The position numbers and the translations under genes were made by a program. The notes under the pieces were generated by a model. It was given only the letters and a program-made list of their open reading frames with translations, made no database searches and was not told where the DNA came from. From Streptococcus equi subsp. equi (lineage in GTDB: Bacteria; Bacillota; Bacilli; Lactobacillales; Streptococcaceae), in contig LR134389.1 of assembly GCA_900637675.1 (NCBI GenBank), positions 992,001 through 1,056,000 of the forward strand: a stretch of DNA of 64,000 nt, read 5' to 3'. This document shows, one piece after another, positions 9,147 to 19,259 of the stretch; positions within the stretch are counted from its first letter, which is position 1; each line of letters opens with the position of its first letter.

Positions 9147-10958
9147 ATGTGTGGAATTGTTGGAGTTGTAGGTAGTCGTAATGCGACTGACATCTTGATG
9201 CAGGGATTGGAAAAATTAGAGTATCGTGGTTATGATTCAGCTGGTATTTTTGTGTCAGATGGCAGGACGTCCAATTTGGTAAAATCTGTTGGACGCATTG
9301 CAGATTTACGCTCTAAGATTGGCATTGATGTTGTTGGAACGACCGGTATTGGTCATACACGTTGGGCAACGCATGGTCAAGCAACAGAGGAAAATGCTCA
9401 CCCTCATACCTCTCAGACAGGTCGCTTTGTTCTTGTTCATAATGGTGTGATTGAAAATTACCTCCAGATGAAGGAGCAGTACCTTGCTGGACACACGTTT
9501 AAAGGACAAACAGACACCGAAATTGCAGTTCATTTGATTGGAGCATTTGTTGAAGAAGGCTGTTCAGTCTTAGAGGCTTTTAAAAAGGCTTTATCAATCA
9601 TTGAAGGCTCCTATGCCTTTGCTTTGATTGATACAGAGGATATGGATACGATCTATGTCGCTAAGAATAAATCCCCATTGCTGATTGGCCTTGGTGAGGG
9701 CTATAACATGGTTTGTTCAGACGCTATGGCCATGATTCGTGAAACCAGCGAATTTATGGAAATCCATGACAAGGAGCTGGTTATCCTGACAAAGGATTCA
9801 GCAAGGGTGACAGATTATGCTGGCAATCCGATTGATCGTCAGTCATATACAGCAGAGCTTGATCTTTCAGATATTGGCAAGGGGACCTATCCATTTTATA
9901 TGCTAAAGGAAATTGACGAGCAGCCAACAGTGATGCGTCGCTTGATTTCAACCTATGCAGACGCCAAGGGACAGATGATGATTGATCCAGCTATCATAAG
10001 GTCTGTCCAAGAGGCTGATCGTATCTATATTCTTGCAGCTGGGACCTCTTATCATGCTGGCTTTGCTTCTAAGTCAATGCTGGAGCATTTGACTGATACA
10101 CCTGTTGAATTAGGGGTTGCTTCTGAGTGGGGCTACAATATGCCGCTATTGAGCAAAAAGCCAATGTTTATCCTCTTGAGCCAGTCCGGTGAGACAGCAG
10201 ATAGCCGTCAGGTTTTGGTCAAGGCAAATGAGATGGGGATTCCAAGCCTAACAGTGACAAATGTTCCTGGCTCAACCCTATCACGTGAAGCAACCTACAC
10301 TATGCTGCTCCATGCAGGTCCAGAAATTGCAGTTGCATCAACTAAAGCCTACACAGCACAGGTCGCTGCACTTGCCTTTCTAGCTAAGGCAGTTGGTGAG
10401 GCTAATGGCAAGAAGGAAGCTATTAGCTTTGATTTGGTTCATGAATTGTCATTGGTCGCTCAGTCTATTGAGGCCACCTTATCTGACAAGGAGCTGATTG
10501 CTGAGAAGGTGCAGACCTTATTGGCAACAACACGCAATGCGTTTTACATTGGTCGTGGCAATGATTATTATGTTGCTATGGAGGCTGCACTAAAATTAAA
10601 AGAAATTTCATACATTCAGTGTGAAGGGTTTGCAGCTGGTGAGCTAAAGCATGGGACTATTTCACTGATTGAGGATGGCACACCTGTTATTGGACTTATT
10701 TCTTCAAGTGAGCTGGTTGCTGCACATACACGTGGCAATATCCAAGAGGTGGCTGCACGTGGCGCTCATGTGTTGACAGTTGTTGAGGAGGGCTTAGAGC
10801 GTGAGGGAGATGACATTATTATTAATAAGGTGCACCCATTCTTAGCGCCGATTGCTATGGTTATTCCGACTCAATTAATTGCTTACTATGCTTCCTTGCA
10901 GCGTGGTTTAGATGTAGATAAGCCTCGTAATTTAGCCAAGGCTGTTACAGTTGAGTAA
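9147..10958 (+). CDS. glmS: Glutamine-fructose-6-phosphate aminotransferase
   Basis: Makes glucosamine 6-phosphate from fructose 6-phosphate and glutamine, the entry to peptidoglycan amino-sugar synthesis. The 603-residue protein begins MCGIVGVVG, exposing the catalytic Cys of the N-terminal glutaminase, with GHTRWATHG and HNGVIENY in the same domain. Two SIS sugar-isomerase domains follow ([18 protein letters not shown] and [19 protein letters not shown]), and the protein ends [13 protein letters not shown] as in all GlmS enzymes. The promoter is flanked by two amino-sugar type operators. No glmS ribozyme is seen in the leader. Confidence 0.97.
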   Translation: MCGIVGVVGSRNATDILMQGLEKLEYRGYDSAGIFVSDGRTSNLVKSVGRIADLRSKIGIDVVGTTGIGHTRWATHGQATEENAHPHTSQTGRFVLVHNGVIENYLQMKEQYLAGHTFKGQTDTEIAVHLIGAFVEEGCSVLEAFKKALSIIEGSYAFALIDTEDMDTIYVAKNKSPLLIGLGEGYNMVCSDAMAMIRETSEFMEIHDKELVILTKDSARVTDYAGNPIDRQSYTAELDLSDIGKGTYPFYMLKEIDEQPTVMRRLISTYADAKGQMMIDPAIIRSVQEADRIYILAAGTSYHAGFASKSMLEHLTDTPVELGVASEWGYNMPLLSKKPMFILLSQSGETADSRQVLVKANEMGIPSLTVTNVPGSTLSREATYTMLLHAGPEIAVASTKAYTAQVAALAFLAKAVGEANGKKEAISFDLVHELSLVAQSIEATLSDKELIAEKVQTLLATTRNAFYIGRGNDYYVAMEAALKLKEISYIQCEGFAAGELKHGTISLIEDGTPVIGLISSSELVAAHTRGNIQEVAARGAHVLTVVEEGLEREGDDIIINKVHPFLAPIAMVIPTQLIAYYASLQRGLDVDKPRNLAKAVTVE

Positions 10959-11004
10959 TAGTTGCCTGCTTAAAATGAGGCAGCAGGGTCCTGAAGCCTA
11001 TTTG

Positions 11005-11043
11005 AAACGAGCTTGACATGATGTTATGTCAGGCTCGTTTTTT
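11005..11043 (+). terminator. Rho-independent terminator after glmS
   Basis: AAACGAGC at 11005-11012 pairs with GCTCGTTT, with a further TTGACAT/ATGTCAG stem inside, followed by a T-run. Confidence 0.85.
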
Positions 11044-11141
11044 AGTGCTTGCCTGGTCTTATGATAACGTATTCATCTTGTCAAATAAGCATTTCTGAAG
11101 TAAAATATTAACGTTAAGACTAAGAAGCTTAGGAGAGTAAG

Positions 11142-11477
11142 ATGACGTTACCAAATTGTTTACAATGCGATTCAGAATATGTTTATGAGGACGGGCATTT
11201 GCTCATTTGTCCGATGTGTTCCTTTGAATGGACACGTGGTGAGGAGGAGCCTGAGGAGGAGGGGCTTGTCGTTTTAGATAGTAATGGAACTAGATTAGCT
11301 GATGGAGACACTGTTACGATCATTAAGGACCTGAAGGTCAAGGGAGCGCCGAAGGATCTCAAGCAGGGAACTCGTGTTAAGCATATTCGTCTTGTTGAAG
11401 GTGATCACAATATTGATTGTAAGATTGATGGCTTTGGTGCAATGAAGCTAAAATCAGAATTCGTCAAGAAGATTTAA
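11142..11477 (+). CDS. PhnA/YjdM-family zinc-ribbon protein
   Basis: A 111-residue cytoplasmic protein with an N-terminal zinc ribbon ([21 protein letters not shown], Cys pairs near residues 6/9 and 24/27) and the C-terminal PhnA domain with [13 protein letters not shown] and the closing [14 protein letters not shown]. The family was named from the E. coli phn region, but its link to phosphonate use is not established and the biochemical role is uncertain. It stands alone between the glmS terminator and its own terminator, with AGGAGAG before the ATG. Confidence 0.9.
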   Translation: MTLPNCLQCDSEYVYEDGHLLICPMCSFEWTRGEEEPEEEGLVVLDSNGTRLADGDTVTIIKDLKVKGAPKDLKQGTRVKHIRLVEGDHNIDCKIDGFGAMKLKSEFVKKI

Positions 11478-11487
11478 TAACAATAAG

Positions 11488-11513
11488 CAACCAGATGACT
11501 GGTTGTATTTTTA
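11488..11513 (+). terminator. Terminator after the PhnA-like gene
   Basis: CAACCAG, an ATGA loop, CTGGTTG, then TATTTTTA. A 7-bp stem with a short loop and a T-rich tail. Confidence 0.75.
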
Positions 11514-11583
11514 TAGAAAAGTACTTTTCAATCCATCAGAAAATTTGGTATAATGGATAAACTATTTATATCTAGGAGACAAC

Positions 11584-12225
11584 ATGACGTATATTATGCA
11601 GGTTTTACCCAGCTTGCTGGATGGTGCCTTAATCACTTTACAGGTTTTCTTTATTGTAATTGTATTATCCATTCCCTTAGGGGCTCTTTTAGCTTTTTTG
11701 ATGAGGGTTGACTTTAAGCCCTTGCAGTGGCTATTGACGCTCTATATTTGGGTCATGAGGGGAACACCCTTATTGTTACAGCTCATCTTTTTTTATTATG
11801 TTTTGCCAAGTGTGGGTGTTACCTTTGATCGTATGCCGGCAGCGATTTTGGCTTTTACCTTAAACTATGCTGCTTATTTTGCCGAGATTTTTCGTGGCGG
11901 GATAGAGACTATTCCAAATGGGCAATATGAGGCTGCAAAGGTGCTGAAGCTTAGTCCGGTACAAACTGTTCGCTATGTTATCTTGCCTCAGGTGTTCAAG
12001 ATTGTTTTACCAAGTGTTTTCAATGAGGTGATTAACTTAGTTAAGGATTCTTCCTTGGTATATGTGTTAGGAGTAGGGGATTTGCTATTAGCAAGCAAGA
12101 CTGCGGCAAATAGAGATGCAACCTTAGCACCGATGTTTATTGCAGGTTTGATTTATTTGCTCTTAATTGGTTTGGTCACCATTTTATCGAAGCAGGTTGA
12201 AAAAAGATTTAATTATTATCAGTAA
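11584..12225 (+). CDS. Polar amino-acid ABC transporter permease
   Basis: Membrane subunit of an amino-acid importer of the HisM/GlnP type, 213 residues with about five hydrophobic segments. The conserved EAA loop is EAAKVLKLSPVQTVRYVILPQ, and MRGTPLLLQL is typical of this permease family. The ATPase gene follows after nine bases and the binding lipoprotein gene after that, so the three form one operon. Permease-ATPase-lipoprotein gene sets of this type in streptococci are variously assigned to cystine, glutamine or other polar amino acids; the substrate cannot be settled here. Confidence 0.93.
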   Translation: MTYIMQVLPSLLDGALITLQVFFIVIVLSIPLGALLAFLMRVDFKPLQWLLTLYIWVMRGTPLLLQLIFFYYVLPSVGVTFDRMPAAILAFTLNYAAYFAEIFRGGIETIPNGQYEAAKVLKLSPVQTVRYVILPQVFKIVLPSVFNEVINLVKDSSLVYVLGVGDLLLASKTAANRDATLAPMFIAGLIYLLLIGLVTILSKQVEKRFNYYQ

Positions 12226-12234
12226 GGGGGTCAT

Positions 12235-12864
12235 ATGTTAGAACTGAACAATATTTCAAAGCGATTTGGTCACAAGCAGATCTTTGATGGCTTTCATTTG
12301 ACCGTTGAAGATGGTGAGGTTTTATCTTTGGTAGGGCCATCTGGTGGTGGCAAGACTACTCTGCTCCGAATGCTGGCTGGCTTAGAGCCTATTGATTCGG
12401 GAAATATTAGCTATAATGGCGAGTCTGTTCCTATTGATCATTTAGAAAAAAGAAGCCTGCTTGGTTTTGTTTTTCAGGATTTCCAATTGTTTCCACATTT
12501 GACGGTGCTGGATAATCTCATCTTGTCTCCTACCATTACCATGGCTATGCCAAGGCCTGATGCAAAGCAAAAGGCTATGGAGCTGCTGGAGCGCCTAGGT
12601 CTCAAAGAGCATGCAGCTGCTTATCCTTATGCGCTATCTGGTGGGCAAAAGCAAAGAGTTGCCTTGGCTAGAGCGATGATGATTGACCCACAGATTGTAG
12701 GCTATGATGAGCCGACAAGTGCCTTAGACTCTGAATTACGTCAGGAGGTTGAGAAATTGATTTTGCAAAATCGTGAGATGGGCATTACCCAGATTGTTGT
12801 CACCCATGATTTGCAGTTTGCTCAGACCATTTCTGATCGTATCATCAAGATCAATCCTAAATAG
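12235..12864 (+). CDS. Amino-acid ABC transporter ATP-binding protein
   Basis: ATPase subunit, 209 residues. Walker A is GPSGGGKTT, the Q-loop is FVFQDFQLF, the signature is LSGGQKQRVALARAM, Walker B is [12 protein letters not shown], and the switch histidine is VVTHD. It is shorter than usual GlnQ/HisP proteins (about 240 residues) and has a compact C-terminus. AAGGGGG precedes the ATG. It powers the permease encoded immediately upstream. Confidence 0.94.
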   Translation: MLELNNISKRFGHKQIFDGFHLTVEDGEVLSLVGPSGGGKTTLLRMLAGLEPIDSGNISYNGESVPIDHLEKRSLLGFVFQDFQLFPHLTVLDNLILSPTITMAMPRPDAKQKAMELLERLGLKEHAAAYPYALSGGQKQRVALARAMMIDPQIVGYDEPTSALDSELRQEVEKLILQNREMGITQIVVTHDLQFAQTISDRIIKINPK

Positions 12865-12880
12865 AAGAAGAGGTAGTGCT

Positions 12881-13717
12881 ATGACGTTAAAAAAGACCCT
12901 TCTAGTAGCCCTATTTGCTGCTACAGCTACGCTTTTAGTAGCTTGTGGCGCTAGTAATAAACAGACTAGCTCAGATGCTTGGGATTCCTACAAGCAGAAA
13001 AAGACGATTACGCTTGGCTTTGATAATACTTTTGTGCCAATGGGCTATAAGGACGAGTCAGGAAAAAATACCGGCTTTGATATTGAGCTAGCAAAGGCTG
13101 TTTTTGACCAATATGGTATCAATGTTAAGTATCAAGCCATTAACTGGGATCTCAAAGAAACTGAGTTGAACAATGGTAAAATTGACCTGATTTGGAATGG
13201 CTATTCTGTGACAAAAGAGCGCCAAGCTAAGGTGGCCTTTACAGAGCCTTATATGAAAAATGAGCAAGTCTTAGTGACGCAAAAATCATCGCAAATAAGC
13301 TCATTTGCTGATATGAAAAATAAGACCTTAGGTGCCCAGTCTGGCTCATCTGGCTATGATGCCTTTACGAGTCATCCTAAGGTGCTAAAGGATCTTGTCA
13401 AGGGAAATGACGCTACCCAATATGAAACCTTTACACAAGCCTTTATCGATTTAAAAAACAAGCGTATTGATGGCCTTTTGATTGATAGGGTTTATGCCAA
13501 TTATTACCTTCAGCAAGAAGGTGAGCTAGACCGCTATAACATTATCGCGAGTGAGTTTGAAGGTGAGGATTTTGCAGTTGGTGTCCGAAAAGCGGATAAA
13601 ACCCTACAAAAAAAGATTACACAAGCCTTAAAATCGCTTTATCAGGACGGTACCTTCCAAAAAATCTCTAAAAAATGGTTTGGTGAAGATGTCGCAACAG
13701 TTCAGTTGAAATCATAA
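12881..13717 (+). CDS. Amino-acid ABC transporter substrate-binding lipoprotein
   Basis: Extracellular solute receptor of the importer, 278 residues from the ATG at 12881. This start is chosen because AGAAGAGG precedes it and the product opens with a signal peptide and lipobox (LLVACG). The upstream in-frame start at 12773 would overlap the ATPase gene by 92 bases and spoil the signal peptide. The mature protein has the periplasmic-binding-protein family 3 pattern: ITLGFDNTFVPMGYKDESGKNTGFDIELAKAV, then TEPYMKNEQVLV and GAQSGSSGYDA. The ligand is unproven. Confidence 0.93.
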   Translation: MTLKKTLLVALFAATATLLVACGASNKQTSSDAWDSYKQKKTITLGFDNTFVPMGYKDESGKNTGFDIELAKAVFDQYGINVKYQAINWDLKETELNNGKIDLIWNGYSVTKERQAKVAFTEPYMKNEQVLVTQKSSQISSFADMKNKTLGAQSGSSGYDAFTSHPKVLKDLVKGNDATQYETFTQAFIDLKNKRIDGLLIDRVYANYYLQQEGELDRYNIIASEFEGEDFAVGVRKADKTLQKKITQALKSLYQDGTFQKISKKWFGEDVATVQLKS

Positions 13718-13767
13718 GACGCAAGCAAGACCTAATCAGCTCAGAGGGGTTGAGACTAGATACATTT

Positions 13768-13799
13768 AAAAGACTTACCTTCTAAAGGCAAGTCTTTTT
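13768..13799. terminator. Bidirectional terminator between convergent genes
   Basis: AAAGACTT at 13769-13776 pairs with AAGTCTTT near 13790-13797, with an inner CCTT/AAGG stem; A-run on one side and T-run on the other. It serves the transporter operon and the convergent CDF gene. Confidence 0.8.
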
Positions 13800-13812
13800 A
13801 TACGGCTTATTA

Positions 13813-15051
13813 TTAGCTGATACGCTTGATATGATAGTGTTTTTTAATTGCTATGGAGTTTGTTATTGGTGTGATTTGATGATATATCAGGTGCCAAGCT
13901 TCGTGTCGTCTCCAGATACTGGTATGCTGATTGCCCTGTAGCTGATAGGTGACTAGCTTGGTGTTGTGGCTGATGGATTGCATACAAAAGGCTTCAAGCT
14001 GATTGGAAGAAGAACGCTGCTGCTCTAAAAATTGCTTGGCATTGTAAGCTTGTCCATCGCGATCAATAAAGGTAAAGGTCTTGGCAATGAGCTCTTGATA
14101 ATCTGGGATTTGACTTAGCATGATTTTCTCGTTTTTGTAGAGCTTTTTGTAAACATATTCACAGTTGTCATCTTTAGGAAGCTTTGCAGGCTCAACATGA
14201 ATATCAATATCATAAACAGCAAATTGCTCACTCAAGAGCTGTTCGACCTGCTCGGTTATGGCGTGACTTTCATAAACAGAAAGGTCAGGGTGCATCTCAA
14301 GGACAATATCTAAATAGACATTGCTTCCGTAAGTGCGGCCGCGCTGTGATTTGACAGCAATGATTTTGGGAATTTTCAATATGGCCTTTTCATATGCTTT
14401 GAGCTGCGTGCTGTCAAAGCCATCTGATAAGCTAAAGGCGCTTGCCATAAAAATATCAAAGGCTGTTTTTAGAATGAAAAAGGTAATGATAAGGGCAGCC
14501 AGCCTATCAATAATAGGTAGCTTTAAGGAAGCGGCGATAATAGCAATAGAGGTTCCAATAGAGGTCACAGCATCAGAAAGATTATCTTTAGAGGCTGCAA
14601 CCAAGGCACTGGATCTTACCTTTTTTGATAACGCTTTATTAAAAGCATATACTCCAAGCATCACAAGGGCTGAAGCGATCCCAACAATAGCACCTAATGG
14701 ATCGATAGCAGACTGCTTACCACTAATCATCTGTTGAATAGTTTGCAGGAGAACCTGAAAGCCAACAATGAACATGATAAAGGAGGTTATTAAGCTTGAA
14801 AGGTCTTCGATTTTCCAGTGGCCAAAGCGGTGATTGGCGTCTGCTGGCTGGCTGGCCAGATGAAGTCCGATGAGCAGAGTGACATTACCAACGATATCAG
14901 ACAGGTTGTTGAAGCCATCGGCAATCAAGGAGCTGGCATTTAAAAGATAGCCAGCAAGAAGCTTTGTGATGCTAAGGGCCAAATAGGTAACAATGCTAAC
15001 AATGGGCCCTCTTTTTGCTAACCGAAGGTTTTCTACTGGATTGTTTGGCAT
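13813..15051 (-). CDS. mntE: Cation diffusion facilitator, probable manganese exporter
   Basis: A 412-residue CDF transporter with about six membrane segments in the first 210 residues and a cytoplasmic metal-binding domain after that. The transport-site motifs are NNLSD in the second helix (N48, D52) and DNLSD in the fifth (D156, D160). This N-D-D-D set is the kind reported for the streptococcal Mn exporter MntE, while zinc exporters such as YiiP and CzcD carry Asp or His with Asp-His-Asp patterns. The protein is about 100 residues longer at the C-terminus than a minimal CDF; the tail (residues about 300-412) is of unknown role. The Mn assignment is inferred from the motifs. Confidence 0.8.
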   Translation of the reverse strand: MPNNPVENLRLAKRGPIVSIVTYLALSITKLLAGYLLNASSLIADGFNNLSDIVGNVTLLIGLHLASQPADANHRFGHWKIEDLSSLITSFIMFIVGFQVLLQTIQQMISGKQSAIDPLGAIVGIASALVMLGVYAFNKALSKKVRSSALVAASKDNLSDAVTSIGTSIAIIAASLKLPIIDRLAALIITFFILKTAFDIFMASAFSLSDGFDSTQLKAYEKAILKIPKIIAVKSQRGRTYGSNVYLDIVLEMHPDLSVYESHAITEQVEQLLSEQFAVYDIDIHVEPAKLPKDDNCEYVYKKLYKNEKIMLSQIPDYQELIAKTFTFIDRDGQAYNAKQFLEQQRSSSNQLEAFCMQSISHNTKLVTYQLQGNQHTSIWRRHEAWHLIYHQITPITNSIAIKKHYHIKRIS

Positions 15052-15105
15052 AAAAACTCCTTTGTAACTGATGCTTTCATTATATCATAAAAGCTAAGAC
15101 AAGCT

Positions 15106-15146
15106 AAAAGCCTAGAGCTATCCTAAATAGGGTATTCCAGGCTTTT
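15106..15146 (-). terminator. Terminator after the Na+/amino-acid symporter gene
   Basis: AAAAGCCT and AGGCTTTT form the outer stem, with TATCC/GGGTA inside. It lies directly after the minus-strand symporter gene and before the CDF gene. Confidence 0.75.
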
Positions 15147-15153
15147 CGATAGC

Positions 15154-16488
15154 TTATTTGGTGCTTTGGCGCTTAAAATATGCCCTTGTCTCAAAAATGA
15201 CAACAGGAGATAAGGCTAGTAGGGCGATAAGATTTGGCAGAGCCATCAGGCCATTGACAATATCTGCCAGTATCCAAATCAACTCCAGCTTAAGAAAGCC
15301 ACCAAGTCCTACCATGATAACAAAGATCAGGCGAAAATAGCTGAGGTGTGTCGTGCCAAATAAAAAGATAAAGCAGCGCTCACCATAATAGCTCCAGCCG
15401 AGAATAGTCGTAAAAGCAAAAAGAACAAGCGACAGGGTCAAGGCATAGGTGCCCATATGCCCAAAGATAGAAGCAAAGGCAGACTGTGTTAAGGGTGCTC
15501 CCTCTAGTGCGCTAGTCCACTGACCAGTTACCAAAATGGCCAGACCAGTCAGAGTGCAGATGATGATCGTGTCAATAAAGGTTCCGGTCATAGAAATCAG
15601 GCCCTGTTCTACTGGCTCCTTGGTTTTAGCGGCAGCAGCAGCGATCGGAGCAGAGCCTAGTCCTGATTCGTTAGAAAAAACCCCACGTGCAATACCCTTT
15701 TGAATGGCGTCCTTAACCAAGCTTCCGGCAAAGCCCCCTATAGCTGCTGTAGGGGTAATAGCGGACTTAAAGATAAGGACAAGCATAGGAAGAAGCTTAG
15801 TATAGTGAACAGCAATAACCGTTAAGCTTGCTCCAATATAAAAGATAGCCATGAAAGGAACGACTGTTTCAGCCACCTTGGCAATAGCTTGAATGCCTCC
15901 AAAAATAATCATGGCCACAACAGCAGCTAGCAAGACACTGATTAATGGCGAAGAGATCCCAAGGCTATGGTGTAGGGATGAGGTAATCGCATTGACCTGA
16001 GCAAATGTCCCGATTCCAAACAAAGCCACTAAAATACCAGAGACAGCAAATAAGTTGGCTAGAGGCCTCCATTTTTGCCCCATACCATTTAAAATGTAGT
16101 ACATAGGTCCGCCTGAAATCTGACCATTAGCGTCCTTAGTACGGTATTTAATGGCTAAAACGCCCTCGGAATATTTGGTTGCCATACCAAAGAAGGCAGC
16201 AACCCACATCCAAAAAAGTGCCCCAGGTCCACCAGACTTTATAGCGGTTGCGACACCAACAATATTACCAGTACCAACTGTAGCAGCTAGGGCTGTTGCT
16301 AGAGCAGCAAATGATGAAATATCTCCTTGCCCCTCATTCTTAGCAAAAATGAGCCTAAAGGCCTTAGGCAACTTGATGACTTGGAGAAGGCTAAGTCTGC
16401 TGGTGAGGTAAATGCCAGTACCAAGCAGCAGTAGCAACAAGGGTGCTCCCCAAACCAAATCGTCTATCCATTTTGCAGCAGCTATCAT
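15154..16488 (-). CDS. Sodium:alanine/glycine symporter (AGCS family)
   Basis: Imports alanine or glycine with sodium across the cytoplasmic membrane. About 444 residues with roughly ten hydrophobic segments. AGCS hallmarks include GTGNIVGVATAIKSGGPGALFWMW near residues 80-105, GGPMYYILNGMG, and NESGLGSAPIAAAAAKT. The ATG at 16488 is preferred because GAGGA lies eight bases upstream; a TTG at 16524 would add twelve residues but overlaps the leader terminator. A tandem glycine riboswitch and a terminator hairpin occupy the leader, which supports glycine as a physiological ligand and regulator. Confidence 0.92.
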   Translation of the reverse strand: MIAAAKWIDDLVWGAPLLLLLLGTGIYLTSRLSLLQVIKLPKAFRLIFAKNEGQGDISSFAALATALAATVGTGNIVGVATAIKSGGPGALFWMWVAAFFGMATKYSEGVLAIKYRTKDANGQISGGPMYYILNGMGQKWRPLANLFAVSGILVALFGIGTFAQVNAITSSLHHSLGISSPLISVLLAAVVAMIIFGGIQAIAKVAETVVPFMAIFYIGASLTVIAVHYTKLLPMLVLIFKSAITPTAAIGGFAGSLVKDAIQKGIARGVFSNESGLGSAPIAAAAAKTKEPVEQGLISMTGTFIDTIIICTLTGLAILVTGQWTSALEGAPLTQSAFASIFGHMGTYALTLSLVLFAFTTILGWSYYGERCFIFLFGTTHLSYFRLIFVIMVGLGGFLKLELIWILADIVNGLMALPNLIALLALSPVVIFETRAYFKRQSTK

Positions 16489-16523
16489 GCTTAATTCCTC
16501 AACTCTCTTAACCAATGCTGCCA

Positions 16524-16552
16524 AAAGAAAAAGCCACCCCTGCGGATAGCCT
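16524..16552 (-). terminator. Leader terminator of the glycine riboswitch
   Basis: On the minus strand AGGCTATCC pairs with GGGTGGCT (one bulge and two wobble pairs), followed by TTTTTCTTTT. It lies between the riboswitch and the symporter start codon, so it is the likely expression platform. Confidence 0.6.
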
Positions 16553-16621
16553 CTGAAGCATATGACAAAACAGCAAGCACAAAAAATGCTAAGGAAGCAT
16601 GATCATACGGCTTGATATTTT

Positions 16622-16776
16622 ATCTTCTGTCCTTTTGCCTGAGAGATTGAGCAGTCTTGCCTTGCCCCTTCGGCGCCTAATAGGTCTCTCCAGAAGCCCG
16701 TCCGTCAAGCAGTCCCGTCCAACACCTGAACACCTGAGAGTATAACTCCTTCGGCGAAATCCATTCTTCTCCTGCA
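16622..16776 (-). promoter_or_regulatory. Tandem glycine riboswitch
   Basis: Two consecutive copies of the glycine aptamer core are visible on the minus strand. The first has TCGCCGAAGGA followed by CTCTCAGG. The second has GGAGAGACC, GCGCCGAAGGGGCAA, CTCTCAGGCAAAAGGACAGA. The two-aptamer arrangement with the conserved GCCGAAGG and CTCAGGCAAAAGGACAG strings is diagnostic. For an importer, glycine binding would be expected to favour termination, but the sequence alone does not prove the direction. Confidence 0.92.
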
Positions 16777-16967
16777 TGACATCATTCGGTTTATTAAATT
16801 ATGTCTATGATACCCAAAAAGCCTAGTGATGTCAACAAGCAATTTAACTGATGGCTAACTCCTTGTTTTTATGGTAACATCATTGTCCTCTTTTTTCTTT
16901 TTGACTGAAACATGATATAATCGTAAGGTTAATAAAAGTCACTTATTAGACGATATGAGGAGAAAGC

Positions 16968-19259
16968 ATGAATCCTTTATTAGATGGAATGAATGATAAA
17001 CAAGCAGAGGCAGTTCAAACGACTGAGGGCCCCTTGTTAATTATGGCTGGTGCCGGTTCTGGGAAAACGAGGGTATTAACCCACCGCATTGCCTACTTGA
17101 TTGATGAAAAGTATGTTAATCCCTGGAATATTTTGGCGATTACCTTTACTAATAAGGCTGCGCGTGAGATGCGAGAAAGGGCATTGGCCTTAAGCCCAGC
17201 CACCAAGGATACCTTGATTGCGACCTTTCACTCAATGTGTGTTCGTATTTTACGCCGTGAGGCAGATCATATTGGCTACAATCGGAATTTCACGATTGTT
17301 GATCCAGGAGAACAGCGGACCTTAATGAAGAGAATAGTAAAAGCTCTAAATCTGGATCCTAAGAAATGGAGCGAGCGGTCGATTTTAGCCACCATTTCAA
17401 ATGCTAAAAATGATCTCTTAGATGAAAGAGCCTATGAGCTAGGAGCCTCTGATTTGTATAGCCAGACAGTTGCCCGCTGCTACAAGGCCTATCAGGAGGA
17501 GCTCAGACGAAGTGAGGCTATGGATTTTGATGATTTGATTATGATGACCTTACGCCTATTTGATCAAAATCCTGACGTTCTAGCCTATTATCAGCAGCGT
17601 TATCAATATATACATGTCGATGAATACCAAGACACAAACCACGCTCAATATCAGCTAGTGACTCTTTTAGCCTCACGCTTTAAAAATATTTGTGTTGTCG
17701 GTGATGCAGACCAGTCCATTTATGGCTGGCGTGGTGCTGATATGCAAAATATTTTAGATTTTGAAAAGGATTACCCTGATGCAAGGGTGGTTTTGCTGGA
17801 AGAAAATTATCGCTCCACCAAGAAAATCCTTCAGGCAGCTAACGAGGTGATTCAGCATAATCGTCATCGTCGTCCGAAAAAATTGTGGACTCAAAACGCA
17901 GACGGTGAGCAGATTGTTTATTATAGGGCAAATGATGAGCGTGACGAGGCTGTTTTTGTTGCCTCAACCATCAGCAATATGTGTCTAGAGCTAGGAAAGA
18001 GCTTTAAAGACTTTGCTGTTTTATATCGTACCAATGCTCAGTCCCGTACGATTGAAGAAGCCTTGTTAAAATCAAATATTCCCTACACGATGGTCGGAGG
18101 AACCAAATTCTACAGCAGAAAGGAAATTCGTGATGTGATTGCCTATTTGACTGTGGTTGCTAATCCGTCAGATAATCTCTCCTTTGAACGAATTGTGAAT
18201 GAGCCTAAACGAGGGGTAGGGCCAGGAACCCTAGATAAGCTCCGCCAATTTGCTTATGGGCAAGGACAGTCATTGTTAGAGGCCGCTTCAAGCCTTGAGC
18301 AATCACCGCTAAAAGGAAAGGCTGCCCAAGCCATGCTGGCCTTAGCGAGTCTCTTAAGTGATTTGAGAGCTGATTTAGACCAGCTGAGCATTACAGCCCT
18401 GGCCGAGGCCTTGCTGGAGAAAACCGGCTATCTGGATATGCTGCGCGTCCAAAATACCTTAGAAAGTCAAGCTAGGATTGAAAATATTGAAGAATTCCTG
18501 TCTGTTACCAAAAGCTTTGATGACCTATCAGCACAGCAGCAGGAGCATGAAGCAGGTATTGATCGCTTAGGAAGATTTCTCAATGACCTTGCTTTGATTG
18601 CTGATAGTGATGATGGCAATGCAGAAACCGCTGAGGTAACTTTGATGACTCTGCATGCAGCTAAGGGGCTAGAATTTCCTGTTGTTTTTCTCATAGGTAT
18701 GGAGGAGGGAGTCTTTCCTTTAGCCCGAGCAGCCGAGGATCAAGATGAGCTAGAAGAAGAAAGGCGACTAGCCTATGTTGGCATTACCAGAGCCGAGGAA
18801 TGCTTGTTTTTAACGAATGCCAATACACGTACCCTATTTGGTAAAAGCAGCTATAATCGCCCAACAAGGTTTTTAAAAGAGATGTCAGAGAACCTTTTAA
18901 GCTTCCAAGGCTTGGCAAGACCTGCTCATGCTTCCTTTGGTGTGACATTTTCGCAGCAGGGTCAACGACAATTTGGCACAGGAATGAGTCTATCAGAGGC
19001 TATCCAGTCCAGAAAATCAATGGCACAGCCTGCCAGAGCAGCCTCAACATCTACACCGCTGCCCTTTGGACCGAATGCAGCTACTTCAAAGCAAGCCGTT
19101 GATTGGCAGATTGGTGATATTGCCCATCATAAAAAATGGGGTGCTGGAACGGTTTTAGAGGTCAAGGGATCTGGTAAGACCATGGAATTAACCATTAGTT
19201 TTCCTGATGTCGGATTAAAAAAACTCCTTGCCAGCGTTGCTCCTATTGAAAAAAAATAA
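16968..19259 (+). CDS. pcrA: ATP-dependent DNA helicase PcrA
   Basis: UvrD/Rep-family 3'-5' helicase for repair and clearing of replication forks, 763 residues. Motifs run in order: Q motif [13 protein letters not shown] segment (NDKQAEAVQ), Walker [15 protein letters not shown], Ia [63 protein letters not shown] and [15 protein letters not shown]. The C-terminal tail after residue 690 carries the Tudor-like [20 protein letters not shown] segment, which in PcrA contacts RNA polymerase. AGGAGAAAGC precedes the ATG. Confidence 0.96.
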   Translation: MNPLLDGMNDKQAEAVQTTEGPLLIMAGAGSGKTRVLTHRIAYLIDEKYVNPWNILAITFTNKAAREMRERALALSPATKDTLIATFHSMCVRILRREADHIGYNRNFTIVDPGEQRTLMKRIVKALNLDPKKWSERSILATISNAKNDLLDERAYELGASDLYSQTVARCYKAYQEELRRSEAMDFDDLIMMTLRLFDQNPDVLAYYQQRYQYIHVDEYQDTNHAQYQLVTLLASRFKNICVVGDADQSIYGWRGADMQNILDFEKDYPDARVVLLEENYRSTKKILQAANEVIQHNRHRRPKKLWTQNADGEQIVYYRANDERDEAVFVASTISNMCLELGKSFKDFAVLYRTNAQSRTIEEALLKSNIPYTMVGGTKFYSRKEIRDVIAYLTVVANPSDNLSFERIVNEPKRGVGPGTLDKLRQFAYGQGQSLLEAASSLEQSPLKGKAAQAMLALASLLSDLRADLDQLSITALAEALLEKTGYLDMLRVQNTLESQARIENIEEFLSVTKSFDDLSAQQQEHEAGIDRLGRFLNDLALIADSDDGNAETAEVTLMTLHAAKGLEFPVVFLIGMEEGVFPLARAAEDQDELEEERRLAYVGITRAEECLFLTNANTRTLFGKSSYNRPTRFLKEMSENLLSFQGLARPAHASFGVTFSQQGQRQFGTGMSLSEAIQSRKSMAQPARAASTSTPLPFGPNAATSKQAVDWQIGDIAHHKKWGAGTVLEVKGSGKTMELTISFPDVGLKKLLASVAPIEKK

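Noticed and set aside
12773..12880. N-terminal extension of the amino-acid-binding lipoprotein
   Set aside because: It overlaps the ATPase gene and would destroy the signal peptide; ATG 12881 has a good ribosome binding site.
14333..14737. 134-residue frame antisense to the CDF exporter
   Set aside because: Complement of a membrane-protein gene, with no start signal.
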